In this document: positions 51,651 through 62,130 of the stretch, piece after piece
Layout: each line of letters starts with the position of its first letter
Numbering within the stretch: the stretch's first letter is position 1
NCBI GenBank assembly: GCA_030847615.1
Contig: JAUMIR010000011.1
Span: 38,485,001 to 38,549,000 of the forward strand
Source of the DNA: Gambelia wislizenii
Taxonomy: Eukaryota; Chordata; Lepidosauria; Squamata; Crotaphytidae
Direction: 5' to 3'
DNA: 64,000 nucleotides
Program-made: the position numbers and the translations under genes
Notes under the pieces: generated by a model
The model's database searches: none
Seen by the model: only the letters and a program-made list of their open reading frames with translations
Told to the model about the DNA's origin: nothing

Positions 51651-52695
51651 CTGTTTGAGGAGGGAGGGTCCCAACATGTTTTTCCTCTGCAGAACAATTC
51701 CTCAACCCCACTCAGGATGTTTGAATATGGGGAGCATACTGTGGGGGAACACCCATTTTCTCCTTTAGCAGGAAGAACACTAGTGTAAGTCTTCACCCCT
51801 TGCATATGAGGACAAAATATTTAAGGATGTGCATCCTTGCTCCAAGCTCTGGCTGGCAAAGCAGCTGATGTGGCTTGGATCAGGGCACACTGGATGCTCC
51901 CCAGGGCTCCCTGTTTTGCAAATCAACCACTTGAGAAGACAGGTTGTTAACACACGATTAAGCCTGCTTCTTGGAAGTAGGAGGTATCTGATGTTGGTGG
52001 ACCTCTGTTTTACGTCAAAGTAATTGGGCCCATCAGGGTCAGCCAGAGTTTATCTGTCGCCTGTGATTCACTTTCCTGTTCTATGTTCCAGACAACAAGG
52101 TTTGCAAGAGAAAACTCACTTGTTTGCCTTGGCTAGGACCTGGCCTTTATTTTTGTTTTATTTTAATTTATCTTTCTTGCTGGAACATTTGGGCTCAGAC
52201 TGGGATCACACAATGACAACAATGACCTGTTTCTATAAAATGGCATTTTGGAGGCGTTTGATGTGCGACTTGGTTCCTTGGGAGGTTTGTGGAGATGTCT
52301 GAAATGGATGGCAAACAAACAGCTGCTGGAGAGTTTTGACTTCTCTGTTTATTCTAGGATTGCACAGAAGAAACCGCTCTCTGTCTGGAACAGCAGCTGT
52401 GGCTTGAGCTGTCTCTGGGATGTTTTCCGTTGCAGACAGGGAGCTGGCAGATCCTCCTCACTGTGCAGAGCAGGGAGGGGAGAGAACGGTTTATTTATCT
52501 TCTGTGGGGCTCAGCAAAGCAGCAAGGAAAATGGTTGCTCCCATCTTTTGGCCTTGGCTTAGGCCTTTGCAATGGGGCTGGGGAGGCAAAGCCACAGGTC
52601 AGCACAAAAACATCTCTGTGTGGCCCCTTGCAGTCTCTCCGTCCTTTCTCCTTGGGGGAGAATCCTCTGGGTTTCTCCTGCAAGTGCCACGGACC
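51651..52695. other. No recognised feature
   Basis: There is no conserved coding signal and no nameable repeat. Confidence 0.35.
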
Positions 52696-52915
52696 TTCAC
52701 TTTGACTCTGACTTATGGCGGACCCATTATTCTAGACCTTTCTTGACCAGATTTCTTCAGAGGAGGTTTGCCATTCCCTTTCTCTGAGGTTGAGAGATTG
52801 TGGCCTGCCCAAGGTCACCCTGTTGGTTTTGGTGACTGATCAAGGATTTGGATGCTGGACCTCCAGAATCCAAAGCCAACACTGAAACCACTACACAACA
52901 CTACACTGGTTCTAA
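52696..52915 (-). mobile_element. Sauria-type SINE
   Basis: In plus order the element shows tail (ttgactctgacttatggcg), body (gcctgcccaaggtcaccctg) and head (cactacacaacactacactgg, slightly duplicated). Confidence 0.75.
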
Positions 52916-52917
52916 AA

Positions 52918-53068
52918 CTAGGGTTTTCTTGGTAAGATTTCTTCAAATTTCTTTCTACCACCATGGCCTTCCTTTCTGAAGCTGAGAGAGCGTGACTTGG
53001 TCAAGGCCACCCAGTGGGTTTCCATGGCTGAGCAGGGATTTGAAGTGTCCAACACTCACACCACCTGT
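52918..53068 (-). mobile_element. Sauria-type SINE, tail-less
   Basis: It starts at the body (agggttttcttggtaagatt) and ends near the head (caacactcacaccacctg). It abuts the previous SINE head-to-tail, repeating the arrangement seen at 37930-38540. Confidence 0.7.
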
Positions 53069-53079
53069 GTAAATCCCCC

Positions 53080-53300
53080 TACAAAAATAGTAGGACGTTT
53101 TTGCCTGATCCAGAACATATGCATTCTGTTCAAGGTTGCAGAAACAGAGTTGCACATACCATGTCATTGCACATGTGGATGTGTGTGTGTGTGTGTGTGT
53201 ATAGATGCCTGTGAGCATTTGGTTGCAGTTTGGGGTGTGCATTCAGTTGGACAATAACACCATACAACAAGAGTTGCATAACACAATCAGTGCATGATTG
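53080..53300. repeat. TGCA-rich dispersed repeat with a GT run
   Basis: The segment has cattctgttcaaggttgcag, gttgcacatac and tcattgcacatgtggatg, then a (GT)n tract at 53176-53200 and gcatttggttgcagtttgg. It matches 55640-55870 in order. Confidence 0.5.
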
Positions 53301-53818
53301 CACACATGGAGATTTATGCACAAGATCTTGGACAATGGCTTTTCCCTGGTCCCCGTGCATTAAATACCAGGGACAGTCATAGTACCCACCAAATGGAGAG
53401 ACCACTTCAGCCCATACATAGAAACTGTCTTCCAGCAATGCATCTGAGAAAGTGGATTGTCACCCATGAGCAGTCCTGCTAAAACAATGCTACTAGTTTT
53501 AGAGGTTCCACAGAGGTCCTCTACCCCCCTCCCATTCCCATACAATTACACCATCCCTTAAGGCTTAGACCTTCCTTCAGAAGCAATGGAGGGGAAGGGA
53601 AGACTCTTCTGCTTCTTCCTGCAAGTATGTGGCTGAAGCGGATTGAATGGCAATGTGGAGGCCAAGCCAGCTAGCCTTTGCTTTGGCTCCTGTTATGTGG
53701 CCACTCCACTGCAGGGAGGAGGTGGGCCAAGCAGCATTCAAACCTTCACAGACACCCTGTGAAGACATCATGCCCCCCGGGGGTCCCCGGACCATAGGTT
53801 AAGAACCACTGGTCCCCC
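53301..53818. other. No recognised feature
   Basis: No coding signal or named repeat is seen. Confidence 0.35.
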
Positions 53819-54470
53819 TCTCTCTGGCTTTTCTTTGCAAACGAAGATTCAGGAAGGACTCATTCTGTGCTTTCTGCAAGCACGCTGATGACTGAAAAGG
53901 CCAATCCGAGATAAACAAGTCCGGTTGCAGAAAGCACAGCAGAAGGTCTCCTTGGGTGATGTTTCTGGGTTGAGATTCTTTCTGCGTTGTCATTTCTCTT
54001 CAAGACTTGTTCAGTGTGAGTTCTCAAGTAAGGCTGCAGCATTGTGGATGGTGTGTCTCCATGCCTCCCGATGTGAGGCCAGGGCGGACCATTGTTGATG
54101 ATCAATTTGGCCGAGCCTGAGATGTTGTTTCAGGGAGTCCTTGTATTGCTTTTTTGGAGCACCCCTCTTATGCTGACCCGTGGCGAGTTCACCGTAGAGT
54201 AGTATTTTTGGGAGGCGATGGTCCTCCATCCTAGAAACGTGCCCTGCCCAGCGCAGCTGTGTTCTCAATATCATGGCCTCAATGCTGGTGATCCCTGCTT
54301 GCTCAAGGACAGCAACATTCGTCACATAGTCCAGTGTATATTTAGGATTGTGCGTAGACAGCGCTGATGAAAGCGTTTGAAGAGTCATAAGTGTTGGCGA
54401 TAGGTGACCCATATTTCAGACCCGTAAAGGAGAATAGACAGTACAATGGCTCTATACACACTGGTATTTG
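53819..54470 (-). mobile_element. Non-LTR retrotransposon 3' end
   Basis: The copy is colinear with the one at 21062 and very similar. The minus strand codes for TNVAVLEQAGITSIEAMIL, QLRWAGHVSRMEDHRLPKI and GELATGQHKRGAPKKQYKD, then the Cys/His finger end. Landmarks further upstream (cttatgactcttcaaacgc on the minus strand) extend it to about 54470. Confidence 0.78.
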
Positions 54471-55234
54471 CCCAATTCTGCATTTTTTTTTCCCTTATGG
54501 ACTCAATGGCTTCTTCTGTTTCTCTCTCCCCACCAAAAGCCCCCAGCACTCATTGCATGCAACTCATTTTGGGGGTTAGAACAAACTTTTAGGAGACCAA
54601 CTACCTGTGAGTCATCTCATATAAACACCTCCTAAGAAGCAGAAACTGACTGACTTTCTGCAAAGTCAAAGCTTTTGGATGAGCTGCGGAAGCCCTGGCA
54701 GAGAGAATAATGACATGTTAAGTGGAAACACAGGATGTGTAGATTTTGCAGATAAACAGTGGTGCTTTTTGCTAAGATGCCAAATTTAAATTTTAAAAAA
54801 AAACCCTTCAGAAAAAGAAGAAATGCTGAGATAAACAGAAGCGGCAGCCTTTGAATCTTCCCTAGCAATTGTTGCAAAAGCTCCTGACTTCACTGGACTG
54901 AAATTGACTCCCCTGCTGCCTGGCTCCAACTCCGGGTTGAGCAGCTGTGGAATCCCCATAACCTTTCCAACTGTTCAAGAGATCCACCGTCCACATAAAG
55001 AGCTTAGGGGGGCAAAAGGGTTTGTGTGTGGTTGGTAGGAATGCTGGGTGTTCGGGCCCCTGTGAGTCATAATAATAAGCCAGAAACTGAGAGAAACCGT
55101 TAAGATTTTTTTTTTTTAATGAACTATCCTAAATTTCACTGGCCACAAGTAATTAAAATGGCTTACACTGATGGATATAATTCAAATGCCTTACACTCAG
55201 GACATCTGGTTCAGAGGAGATGGCTGGTGACTTG
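54471..55234. other. Unique; weak candidate regulatory stretch 54640-54920
   Basis: 54640-54920 contains two agataaacag words (GATA-type sites at about 54749 and 54830) in repeat-free sequence. GATA1 is the mammalian neighbour of GLOD5, but no GATA coding exon is seen in this window. Confidence 0.25.
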
Positions 55235-55365
55235 CATGTCGGCGGGTTGGTGAATCTGCTCTGGGATCTAGTCTGAACTTTAAAGGGGCTATCCCAGGGA
55301 CTGAACCTGTTGGAGGAGAGGTTTTAGCACCTTGGGAATTCCTTTAAGGTGAAGATGCAGAGGCA
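55235..55365. repeat. Palindromic dispersed repeat (copy 7)
   Basis: The landmarks are ggtgaatctgctctgggatc, tagtctgaactttaaagggg and gttttagcaccttggg. The right arm is poor. Confidence 0.45.
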
Positions 55366-55639
55366 AAATAGATTTGCAGCCCCTGTTGGCACAGGAGACA
55401 TCAACTGCCCCTCGATGGTGGCAGAGAGAGGAAAGCGCTTGTGGTGGCCACCATGGAGGAGGGCAAATGGCCACTATATGGGGACAGTCTGCCAGTCCAC
55501 AACCTGGGACAAAGGCTACAAGGTGGAAACAGAGGCCGGAAGTTACCCCTGGTTTCTCAGCTGTTAAGATTAAACTCATCCCCGGCGAAGCAAAAATCCA
55601 AAGTGGATCTGGAAAATCCAGTCTAATTCTCAACAGTTG

Positions 55640-55870
55640 GGATCCTGTGAGTGCCTTATACATGTATAAGTTCCCCTACAGAAGTGGTTGGGCATTTTTG
55701 TTCGGTGCAGAACAGCCACATTCTGTTTAATGTTGCAAAAGTGTATTTGCATGGCATCCCATTGTGCATGACTTGCACATGGACAGGTCAAGGGGCTTGC
55801 ACATTCAGTTGCGCATGTGGTTGTGCACTGAGCACAAGGGCTGCGCAGCACAATCAATGAGCAACTCCGC
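55640..55870. repeat. TGCA-rich dispersed repeat
   Basis: The clearest copy of the family: cctacagaagtggttgggca, cacattctgtttaatgttgc, cccattgtgcatgacttgc, gttgcgcatgtggttgtgc. Confidence 0.5.
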
Positions 55871-56749
55871 TGTCAAGCTGTCAGTGTTGTCAAGATATCA
55901 CGTCTATCGGCATTCTAAGAGAACCAGAAAAGCTTTTGGATTGTATGTTTTCTTAAATCAACAACATTGCTCAGGGGTTCCCAAATCTCTGATTAAACCC
56001 TCTGGGACTAACACCATGTCTTATCTCAGGAGAACAGCACATACTCCATCTGCCTCTCTCTTTTCCTTCCATCTCCTTGGGGCTATCGGTGGCCACAGGC
56101 CATCGGCCCAACACAGCCCTGGGTGGCTCTGCAACTCTTCCTTGTCGCTTGCAGTGCTCCTTGTAAGCCCTGACAGCTGTGGGCTCTTTGCCAAGCCACA
56201 GAGAAGGCAAATGGAATTACACAAAGGTTGCGCGGTGGCAGGGGTGGAGAGAGCGAGAGTTGTAAAAGCAGAGCTAAATTTATACCTTAAATACCGAAAT
56301 GGCAGTCACTCCATCGGAAACGCTCGGCTCCCGGGAGCAGAAAAGCAGGCAGAAAACCGCCACCGGCGTGACTCCCATTGCCACTGTTGCTGTTGCTACA
56401 AGGGCTTGGAAAAACTGCCCCAGAATTTGCAGCTTTCTCCCTGGCAACTGAGCAAGGCTAGCCACCCCAGAGGGATGTGGTTTGAGTGGTCGTGGGGACA
56501 GGGACACAGCCACAAAACTATTTCAAGAGGTTATTTTAAGACCCAAGGCTGCTCGGTTAAGCTTGCTATGTTCCTCTGTTTACATGGCTTTTGAGTTTGT
56601 AAAAACCTAGCCAGGAAGTCAGGCTTCAGGAAGGCCTAGAAACCAGAATGCTGATAAAACATAAGGACTACATAAACTGCTAGTAGTAGATAGCCATCTT
56701 CATATCTTATGAAATGACTTTTCTGGACCTATTTGAGTTTGGTTTGGGG
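55871..56749. other. Unique sequence; candidate conserved element 56140-56430
   Basis: A 276-codon open frame crosses this stretch but begins in a repeat and resembles no known protein. 56140-56430 is repeat-free with mixed composition (tacacaaaggttgcgcgg; atttataccttaaatac) and might be regulatory. Confidence 0.25.
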
Positions 56750-57125
56750 CCAGAGTACAGCGCAGGAACCCATTGAAAGATGGGGTGAGTGCTACCCTGT
56801 TGATCTTCATGGATCCCTCAGTGGCTTTTTATACCATTGACCCTGTATCTTCCTGGATCCACTCCACTGGATGAGAGTAGGAGGCACTGTGTCACAGAGG
56901 TGCCACTCCTTTCTGTGAGGCTCTTTCTAGAGAGTAACCCTGTGGCATTCCTGTTCAGCCCCACGGCTATGAAGCTGTGGGGTGCCACAGGGCTCCGTCT
57001 TGTCTCCCACGTTGTTCAATATGTGTATGAAGCCACTGGGGGAGATCATGAGGGGGTTTGGGATGGGATGCCATCAGTATGCTGATGAGATCCAGTCCTA
57101 CTTCTCCTTGTCACCGGCTACTTGA
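56750..57125 (+). mobile_element. L2-like LINE, RT fragment
   Basis: Frames on the plus strand spell VPQGSVLSPTLFNMYMKPL-like sequence (gtgccacagggctccgtctt ... ttcaatatgtgtatgaagcc), followed by HQYADEIQSY, the polymerase YADD site with D to E change. The copy is decayed. Confidence 0.75.
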
Positions 57126-57279
57126 TAACAGTTAACAAAAACATGGATTCTCACCCCTTTTTACAGAGGCTCCTTTGCACTTTATTTGCTGCACTAATAA
57201 TTCTCACAGGTATAAGCAACCATCTCTCCTTATGCCTCTGCAGTTACCCCAGATGGTTTCAAAATGGATCCAGGCATTG

Positions 57280-57600
57280 CAGGGAAATTTTGGCCCCCAG
57301 CATGGCCACTGTTCAATATTCAGCACCATAACAGTTCATGCACAAAACACATGCAGCTGGAATCCTGTTGGCACCTTACTCAGACCCTGGAAGATCCCCT
57401 GCGAAAGCAGTTGTACATGTTTTTCCAGTGTGGAACAGCCATATTCCATGCAAGGGTGCAGATATGCATGAGGTGTCATTGCATGTGGTTGCACGTTGTG
57501 CATAGTTGTGCATTGATATGCATTGGGAATTGTGCATTGTACACTTCCATTCCCATTTAGCTGTGCATTTGCACATCCCCACTCACTGAGGTGCTTTTGA
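57280..57600. repeat. TGCA-rich dispersed repeat
   Basis: The landmarks are agttcatgcacaaaacac, agtgtggaacagccatattc, tgcatgaggtgtcattgc and gcatgtggttgcacgttg. The last part is almost pure tgca/tgtgca alternation. Confidence 0.5.
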
Positions 57601-57834
57601 GCAAACACTGAACACTGGGGTCATGCTCTGCCTGCTTGGTGTTGGATCTTGGCTGTACATGTCTCTCACAGAAGCACAGGTAATTTTTTTGAGGTGAGCC
57701 AAAGGCAGGTTCAACTTTTGCAGGCAGAGGTTTAAACTCTCATGGAAAACAGCAGATTTGGTTTGACCTAAGACTTTAGCAATGGTTGTGCAAACCAACT
57801 CCATACCCTCAAGTGGGTGTGCGTTTGCAATGTT

Positions 57835-58530
57835 GTTATTAACTGCTGTCAAGCTGGCTTCAAATTATGACAACCCTATGAATAAGAAAACATATTCGGG
57901 GTAGCCATGAGATTTGATTGATGTACTTTGTGCATTTCAGTTGGCCAATAAAGGTATCACTCTTTTGTGGCCTATGAATAAGAGATCTCCAAGATCCTCA
58001 GCCATCAGTTGCTCTGCTCAGGTCTGGCAAATTCAGGACAGCCATGGCTTTCTTGATTTAGTCCATCCACCGTAAGCGTGGTCTCCTGCTTTTCCAACTG
58101 CCTTCTGTCTTACCATACACTATTGCCTTACCATACACTATACAGTAAGGCGTGTCGTCTCATGATATGTCCTAAGTATGACAACCTCAGTTGACTTCTG
58201 GGGAGAGTTCAAGCCTGATTTGAACTTGGACCCATTGATCTGTCTTTTTGGTGGTCCATGGTATCCACAGAACTCTCCTTTAGCACTATATTTCAAATGA
58301 GTGGATTCTCTTCCTGTCAACTTTCTTCACTGTCCAGCTTTCACACCCATATAAAGAAATCAGAAGTATGATGGCATGGACCATCCTGGCTTTGGGATTC
58401 AATGATCTATCTTCATACTGCTTTTTGGTGGCAGGGTGGGGATGGGAGCAGAGATCATGCATTGCAAAGGAAAGGCAGAACAGAGAGAGGATCCTTTTAT
58501 GCAAGTGCGTAAAGCCAGACACCAACATGG
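57835..58530 (-). mobile_element. RTE/Bov-B LINE 3' end
   Basis: The minus strand codes for YGCESWTVKKVDRKRIHSF and then the usual C-terminal block of Bov-B (with frameshifts). The 3' end reads, on the plus strand, ctgtcaagctggcttcaaat and atgacaaccctatgaat. It is interrupted by an 83 bp insertion at 57888-57970. Confidence 0.8.
57888..57970. mobile_element. Small insertion with 13 bp target duplication
   Basis: The duplicated target is cctatgaataaga (57875-57887 and 57971-57983). The inserted 83 bp contain the phrase ttggccaataaaggtatcac, reminiscent of a LINE 3' end, so it may be a very short retro-insertion. Confidence 0.6.
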
Positions 58531-58614
58531 CTCAGGGCCAGAGATGTTGCTCTTCTGCTCCCTCCCACTCTGACCCCCCCAGGGCATCATCTAAAGACCG
58601 CCTAGCTCGATTAA

Positions 58615-58860
58615 TATGACCATGAGTCACTTTCAGGGCAAAATCCAGGAGACATGAAACAACAACAGCACAGGAAATCCTAAAATTACAATTGAGCCAT
58701 TATTTAAGTAATCACTGTTCTCGTGGAACTGGGGGAGAAGAGAGGACTCAGCTGAGAGATTTATCTCCTGGCCTAAGCCGGAGGGGCTTGCTATTTGCTG
58801 ATTAGTTTCTCTCCAAATGATGGGAAAGGAGATTCCCCCTCCCAGCAGATTTCTGTCCCA
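58615..58860. other. Candidate conserved non-coding element
   Basis: The stretch is repeat-free, with attgagccattatttaag, gagatttatctcctggcc and gctatttgctgattag in short succession. Its texture is that of a vertebrate enhancer. Conservation is not tested. Confidence 0.28.
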
Positions 58861-59193
58861 GGCCTGTGCAAAAGGGCCAGGAATTTGCTCCAGGTGGAGA
58901 GAGGCAGAGGATGGACACCTTTCTCTATTTTATCCATTCAAGCTAGGATGAATTATTTCTGCAGTTTTCTCCCTGCTGCAGAGAATGTAAATATTTTTGC
59001 ATAGTTTTCATCCAGTCCTCTTGAAATATTTTGGGAAATAATTTTGCATGGAAATGCATGTTTATTTAAGGGCCTTTAATAATATACTGTATTGCTTATA
59101 CAGTATTCATTGCTTTTCTATTTTAAGAGACATGTTTTTATTGCTTTACAATCTATTGATCATCTTATTATATTTTAACTTGCATATGATGTG
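58861..59193. other. No recognised feature
   Basis: The stretch is AT-rich and includes a weak GCAGAAA-type segment at 58950-59060. Confidence 0.3.
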
Positions 59194-59358
59194 TAGATCC
59201 AGTGTGGTGTAGTGATTTGAGCATTGGACTCTGGAGACCAGGGTTCAAATTCCTGCTCAGTCATGGAAACCAGCTGGGTGACCTTGGACAAGTCACACAC
59301 TCTCAGCCTCAGAGGAAGGCAAAGGCAATCCCCCTCTGAACAAATCTTGCCAAGTACA
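59194..59358 (+). mobile_element. Sauria-type SINE, left partner of an inverted pair
   Basis: The head (ccagtgtggtgtagtgattt) and body (ttggacaagtcacacactct) are clear and the copy stops at the body end (acaaatcttgccaag) without a tail. Confidence 0.82.
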
Positions 59359-59359
59359 T

Positions 59360-59600
59360 GCTGTTGTTGTGTGCCTTCAAGTAATTTCCAGCTTATGGCA
59401 ACTCTAAGGTGTACCTGTCATGGGGTTTTCTTGGCAAGATTTGTTTAGAGGGGGTTTACCATTGCCTTCCTCTGAGGCTGAGAGAGCAGCGTGACTTGCC
59501 AAAGGTCACCCAGTGAGTTTCCATGGCTGAGCAGGGATTTGAACCCTTGTCTCCAGAGTCATAGTCCACTGCTCAAACCACTGCACTGCACTGCCTCTCC
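59360..59600 (-). mobile_element. Sauria-type SINE, right partner of an inverted pair
   Basis: The element is full length: tail (tgtgccttcaagtaatttcc), body (tgccaaaggtcacccagtg), head (ctcaaaccactgcactgc). It abuts the plus-strand copy tail-side. Confidence 0.85.
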
Positions 59601-59639
59601 CCACAAGCTCCCCACCCTTGAAAGAATGCTCCCCCAAAT

Positions 59640-59830
59640 GCGAACAAGCCACTGTCTGATATTGTTGGTTGCATGCAAATAAACAGGAGGCAAAATGAAG
59701 AGCTTTCCCACACAATTAATTAAAGCAAAGGCAATTAAGCTGCCCAAATGAGCAGAGAAATGATGCATGGGGGTTGATGGCAAATGGCAAACAATTACAC
59801 AATTGCATTAGAAGAACAAGAGGGGATGGA
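59640..59830. other. Candidate conserved non-coding element
   Basis: An octamer-like ttgcatgcaaataaac and homeodomain cores (cacacaattaattaaagc; ggcaattaagctgcc; aacaattacacaattgc) are packed into 190 repeat-free bases. Of the non-coding stretches here this one looks most like an enhancer. Confidence 0.33.
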
Positions 59831-60389
59831 ACTGAGGTGCCTGGGGAAAGTGTATAATGAAAAGACAGCCTTGTGCATGATCGTCTCCCAGATGGTGGAG
59901 GATCCCAATTGACTGAGAGAGAAGGGTCACGATCCTGCTCAGTGTGTTCTCTTTTCAAGGCTTCTGGAGGAAATTGCAAGGCCAGTCCCTCTCCTGTGGC
60001 AGAACTCCTTCCTAGCACCACACCCCAACAAATGCAGCCCATAGGCCTTATTTCACATTGCTTTAAGTAACAACCCATAATTTTAAGGCCCCACTGATAT
60101 TTAAGGTCCTACTGATAATTTTAAGGTTCTACTGATATCCAACACCAGCTCCCCAGGGACACAGACAAAGGTCTTCTTGCACTGCTTGCAACACCATCCT
60201 TTTAATGGGAGAGGCCATGCAGTGATGCTGGGACCTTCCACATGCAAACCATTGGGCCTCTGCTGCTGTGCTAGGATCCTTCCAACTTGCTTTCATTGCA
60301 CTTGAGAGCCTCCTCAGTTTGTTTTCTTTTTCAGGCTCTGCAAACTTCCCTGGCTGAGTTGGAGACACTAGAGACTGGTAGCTCCCATT
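59831..60389. other. No recognised feature
   Basis: A short direct repeat (tttaaggtcctactgata / tttaaggttctactgata) lies at 60101-60139. No coding signal is seen. Confidence 0.35.
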
Positions 60390-60530
60390 CAGTGGAGCAG
60401 TGAATCCAATCCAAGTTTTAAGCTAGCCTTTAAAAGAGCTCTCTGTGGTGTTGAACCCACTTCCAAATAGCTTCAGCACCTTGGATAGTTCCTTTACAGC
60501 TATCCAAATCCTGGGATGGATTCACTGCCT
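60390..60530. repeat. Palindromic dispersed repeat (copy 8)
   Basis: This copy has the clearest ends: gcagtgaatccaatccaag at left and gggatggattcactgcc at right, an inverted repeat of at least 12 bases (gcagtgaatcca). The inner landmark is cttcagcaccttggatag. Confidence 0.6.
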
Positions 60531-61280
60531 CCTTGACATGGGATGCACTGGCCTGCCGGGAGGTCATCTTGAGACCTTTCAACCATATTGCTTCAACCAT
60601 TTTCATGTACATTCCACAACTGTATAATCAGAATTTGCTCATCACCTTGCGTCTTCTGAGACAGCCAAATGCTCCCCTCTGATAACGTCCAGCCCTACAT
60701 AACACACTTTCTGGGAGAGGCCAGTGGGTTGTTGTTGGCAACAGTGACTGGATACAAACCCTCACCATAGTCAGACGGGTGGTTCTCTACATTGGGGGAG
60801 ACCAAAATAGAAGCCACAGTTCCTATCAGTCCAATGAAAAATTCTGACTTGGTTAGTAAATCTAAGCAAGCATGCTATTCAGTGTAAAGACACTCTACGT
60901 ATGTGGTTGTTGGTTTTTGATGGAGAGAATGAAAGTTTAAAACACAAAACCCTCATTGGAAGATTTCTGGGTGTGCCTTGAGCAGTGACTGCTCAGAAGT
61001 GGAAAGACTGTCGTAAGCTCTCACTGCAATGATGGTTAGACAAAGTACCGTATGGTCTGTGGCACTGGCTGAGAATGTATAGGCTCAATTTAGCTGGGTG
61101 AGAGATTTAAAAAGATGCATTCAAGACAACTTGATTACTGTTTCTTTTTTTACAGGAAACTCCCACTTATCTGATGGGTTAGGGACGGGAGAACTGTCAG
61201 AAAGTGGAATTGGTTGAAAAATGGAATCCAGGGTTTTGTTTAGCTTGCAAATGTGTTTTGGCCACTGAAACAAGTAAATA
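60531..61280. other. No recognised feature
   Basis: No coding signal or named repeat is seen. Confidence 0.35.
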
Positions 61281-61308
61281 ACACACACACATACACACAC
61301 ACACACAA
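61281..61308. repeat. (CA)n microsatellite
   Basis: The tract is a CA run broken once by cat. Confidence 0.9.
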
Positions 61309-61356
61309 TTATCTTGGGTATGTTGCCATTTTCAGTGTGCCGATTGGCTGCTTAGA

Positions 61357-61730
61357 TGTCAGGATCTGCCTCTCCTTGCAGGACTAGGTCCCCGGCGCAC
61401 AGCCTCTTTGCAGGATCAGGCCCTGGCGGTGGGAATCTTGGAAGGACCGGGGGCAAGCTATCAGGCGCAGCCGGCTGCAATCATGCAGCACACCTGAAGC
61501 AGCCAGGGGAACGGCTATTTAAGAGCTGCATTCGGCCCTTGCTCTTGGCCAGCATAACATGGTCTTTTGTTCTGTAGTTGGACCTTGGATATCTGGGATG
61601 TGTTCTGACCTTGGACTGTTTTTGGACTTTGGCTTATCTTTGACCCTACCTGGACTTTGGACTCGGTCTCAGTCTCTTGTGTTCCTGAGCTGGCCCTGGA
61701 GTCTCTGCTCCTCCCTAGAACATGCAGCCT
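61357..61730 (+). mobile_element. Candidate solo LTR
   Basis: The stretch starts TGTCAGGATC, has a core promoter-like ggctatttaagagctgc about 150 bases in, and then a region of repeated ttggac/ctttgg phrases as found in Gypsy-type LTRs of lizards. No primer-binding site, polyprotein or matching partner LTR is seen. The right end and target duplication are not determined. Confidence 0.35.
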
Positions 61731-61864
61731 ACGCCCCAGACACCGACAGGAGGATACTTCCTAACCAATCAAAGTTTCCTGTTGGACAGCCAATCAGCAC
61801 ACCGGGGGCAGAAAAATGTAGAAAGCTTCAAGTCCTTTCTAAACATGGTGGTGGAGGGCTATCA

Positions 61865-62130
61865 CATCCTGATGTGTATGGTGTGTTGTGTGGCATGGGT
61901 GTGTGTGTAGCACAGGGGATGTAGTGTGGGGTGTGTGTCTGTGTGTATGTGGTTGCATAGTGGCAGTGGAGGGGTGCTTGCATCCTGGCACACATGGTGT
62001 GTATGCGTACACCTGCTTCCATGGTGGCAGAGGGGCTCTTGCATCCTGCCACATATAGTGTGTGTGTCTGTGTGTGTGTACATGTGGTTGCATGGCAGCA
62101 TCAGTAGGGCACTTGGCATGAAACTAGCCA
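61865..62130. repeat. GT-rich minisatellite, about three units
   Basis: A compound unit of about 80-100 bases repeats with changes: a GT-rich part, then tggttgcatagtggcagtgg, ggggtgcttgcatcctggca and cacatggtgtgt. The second and third units keep the same order (gcttccatggtggcagagg; ctcttgcatcctgccacat). Confidence 0.7.

Noticed and set aside
55764..56594. 276-codon open frame
   Set aside because: It starts inside a TGCA-rich repeat, has no recognisable domain, and composition is not protein-like (Cys and His clusters from GC-rich text). Probably chance.
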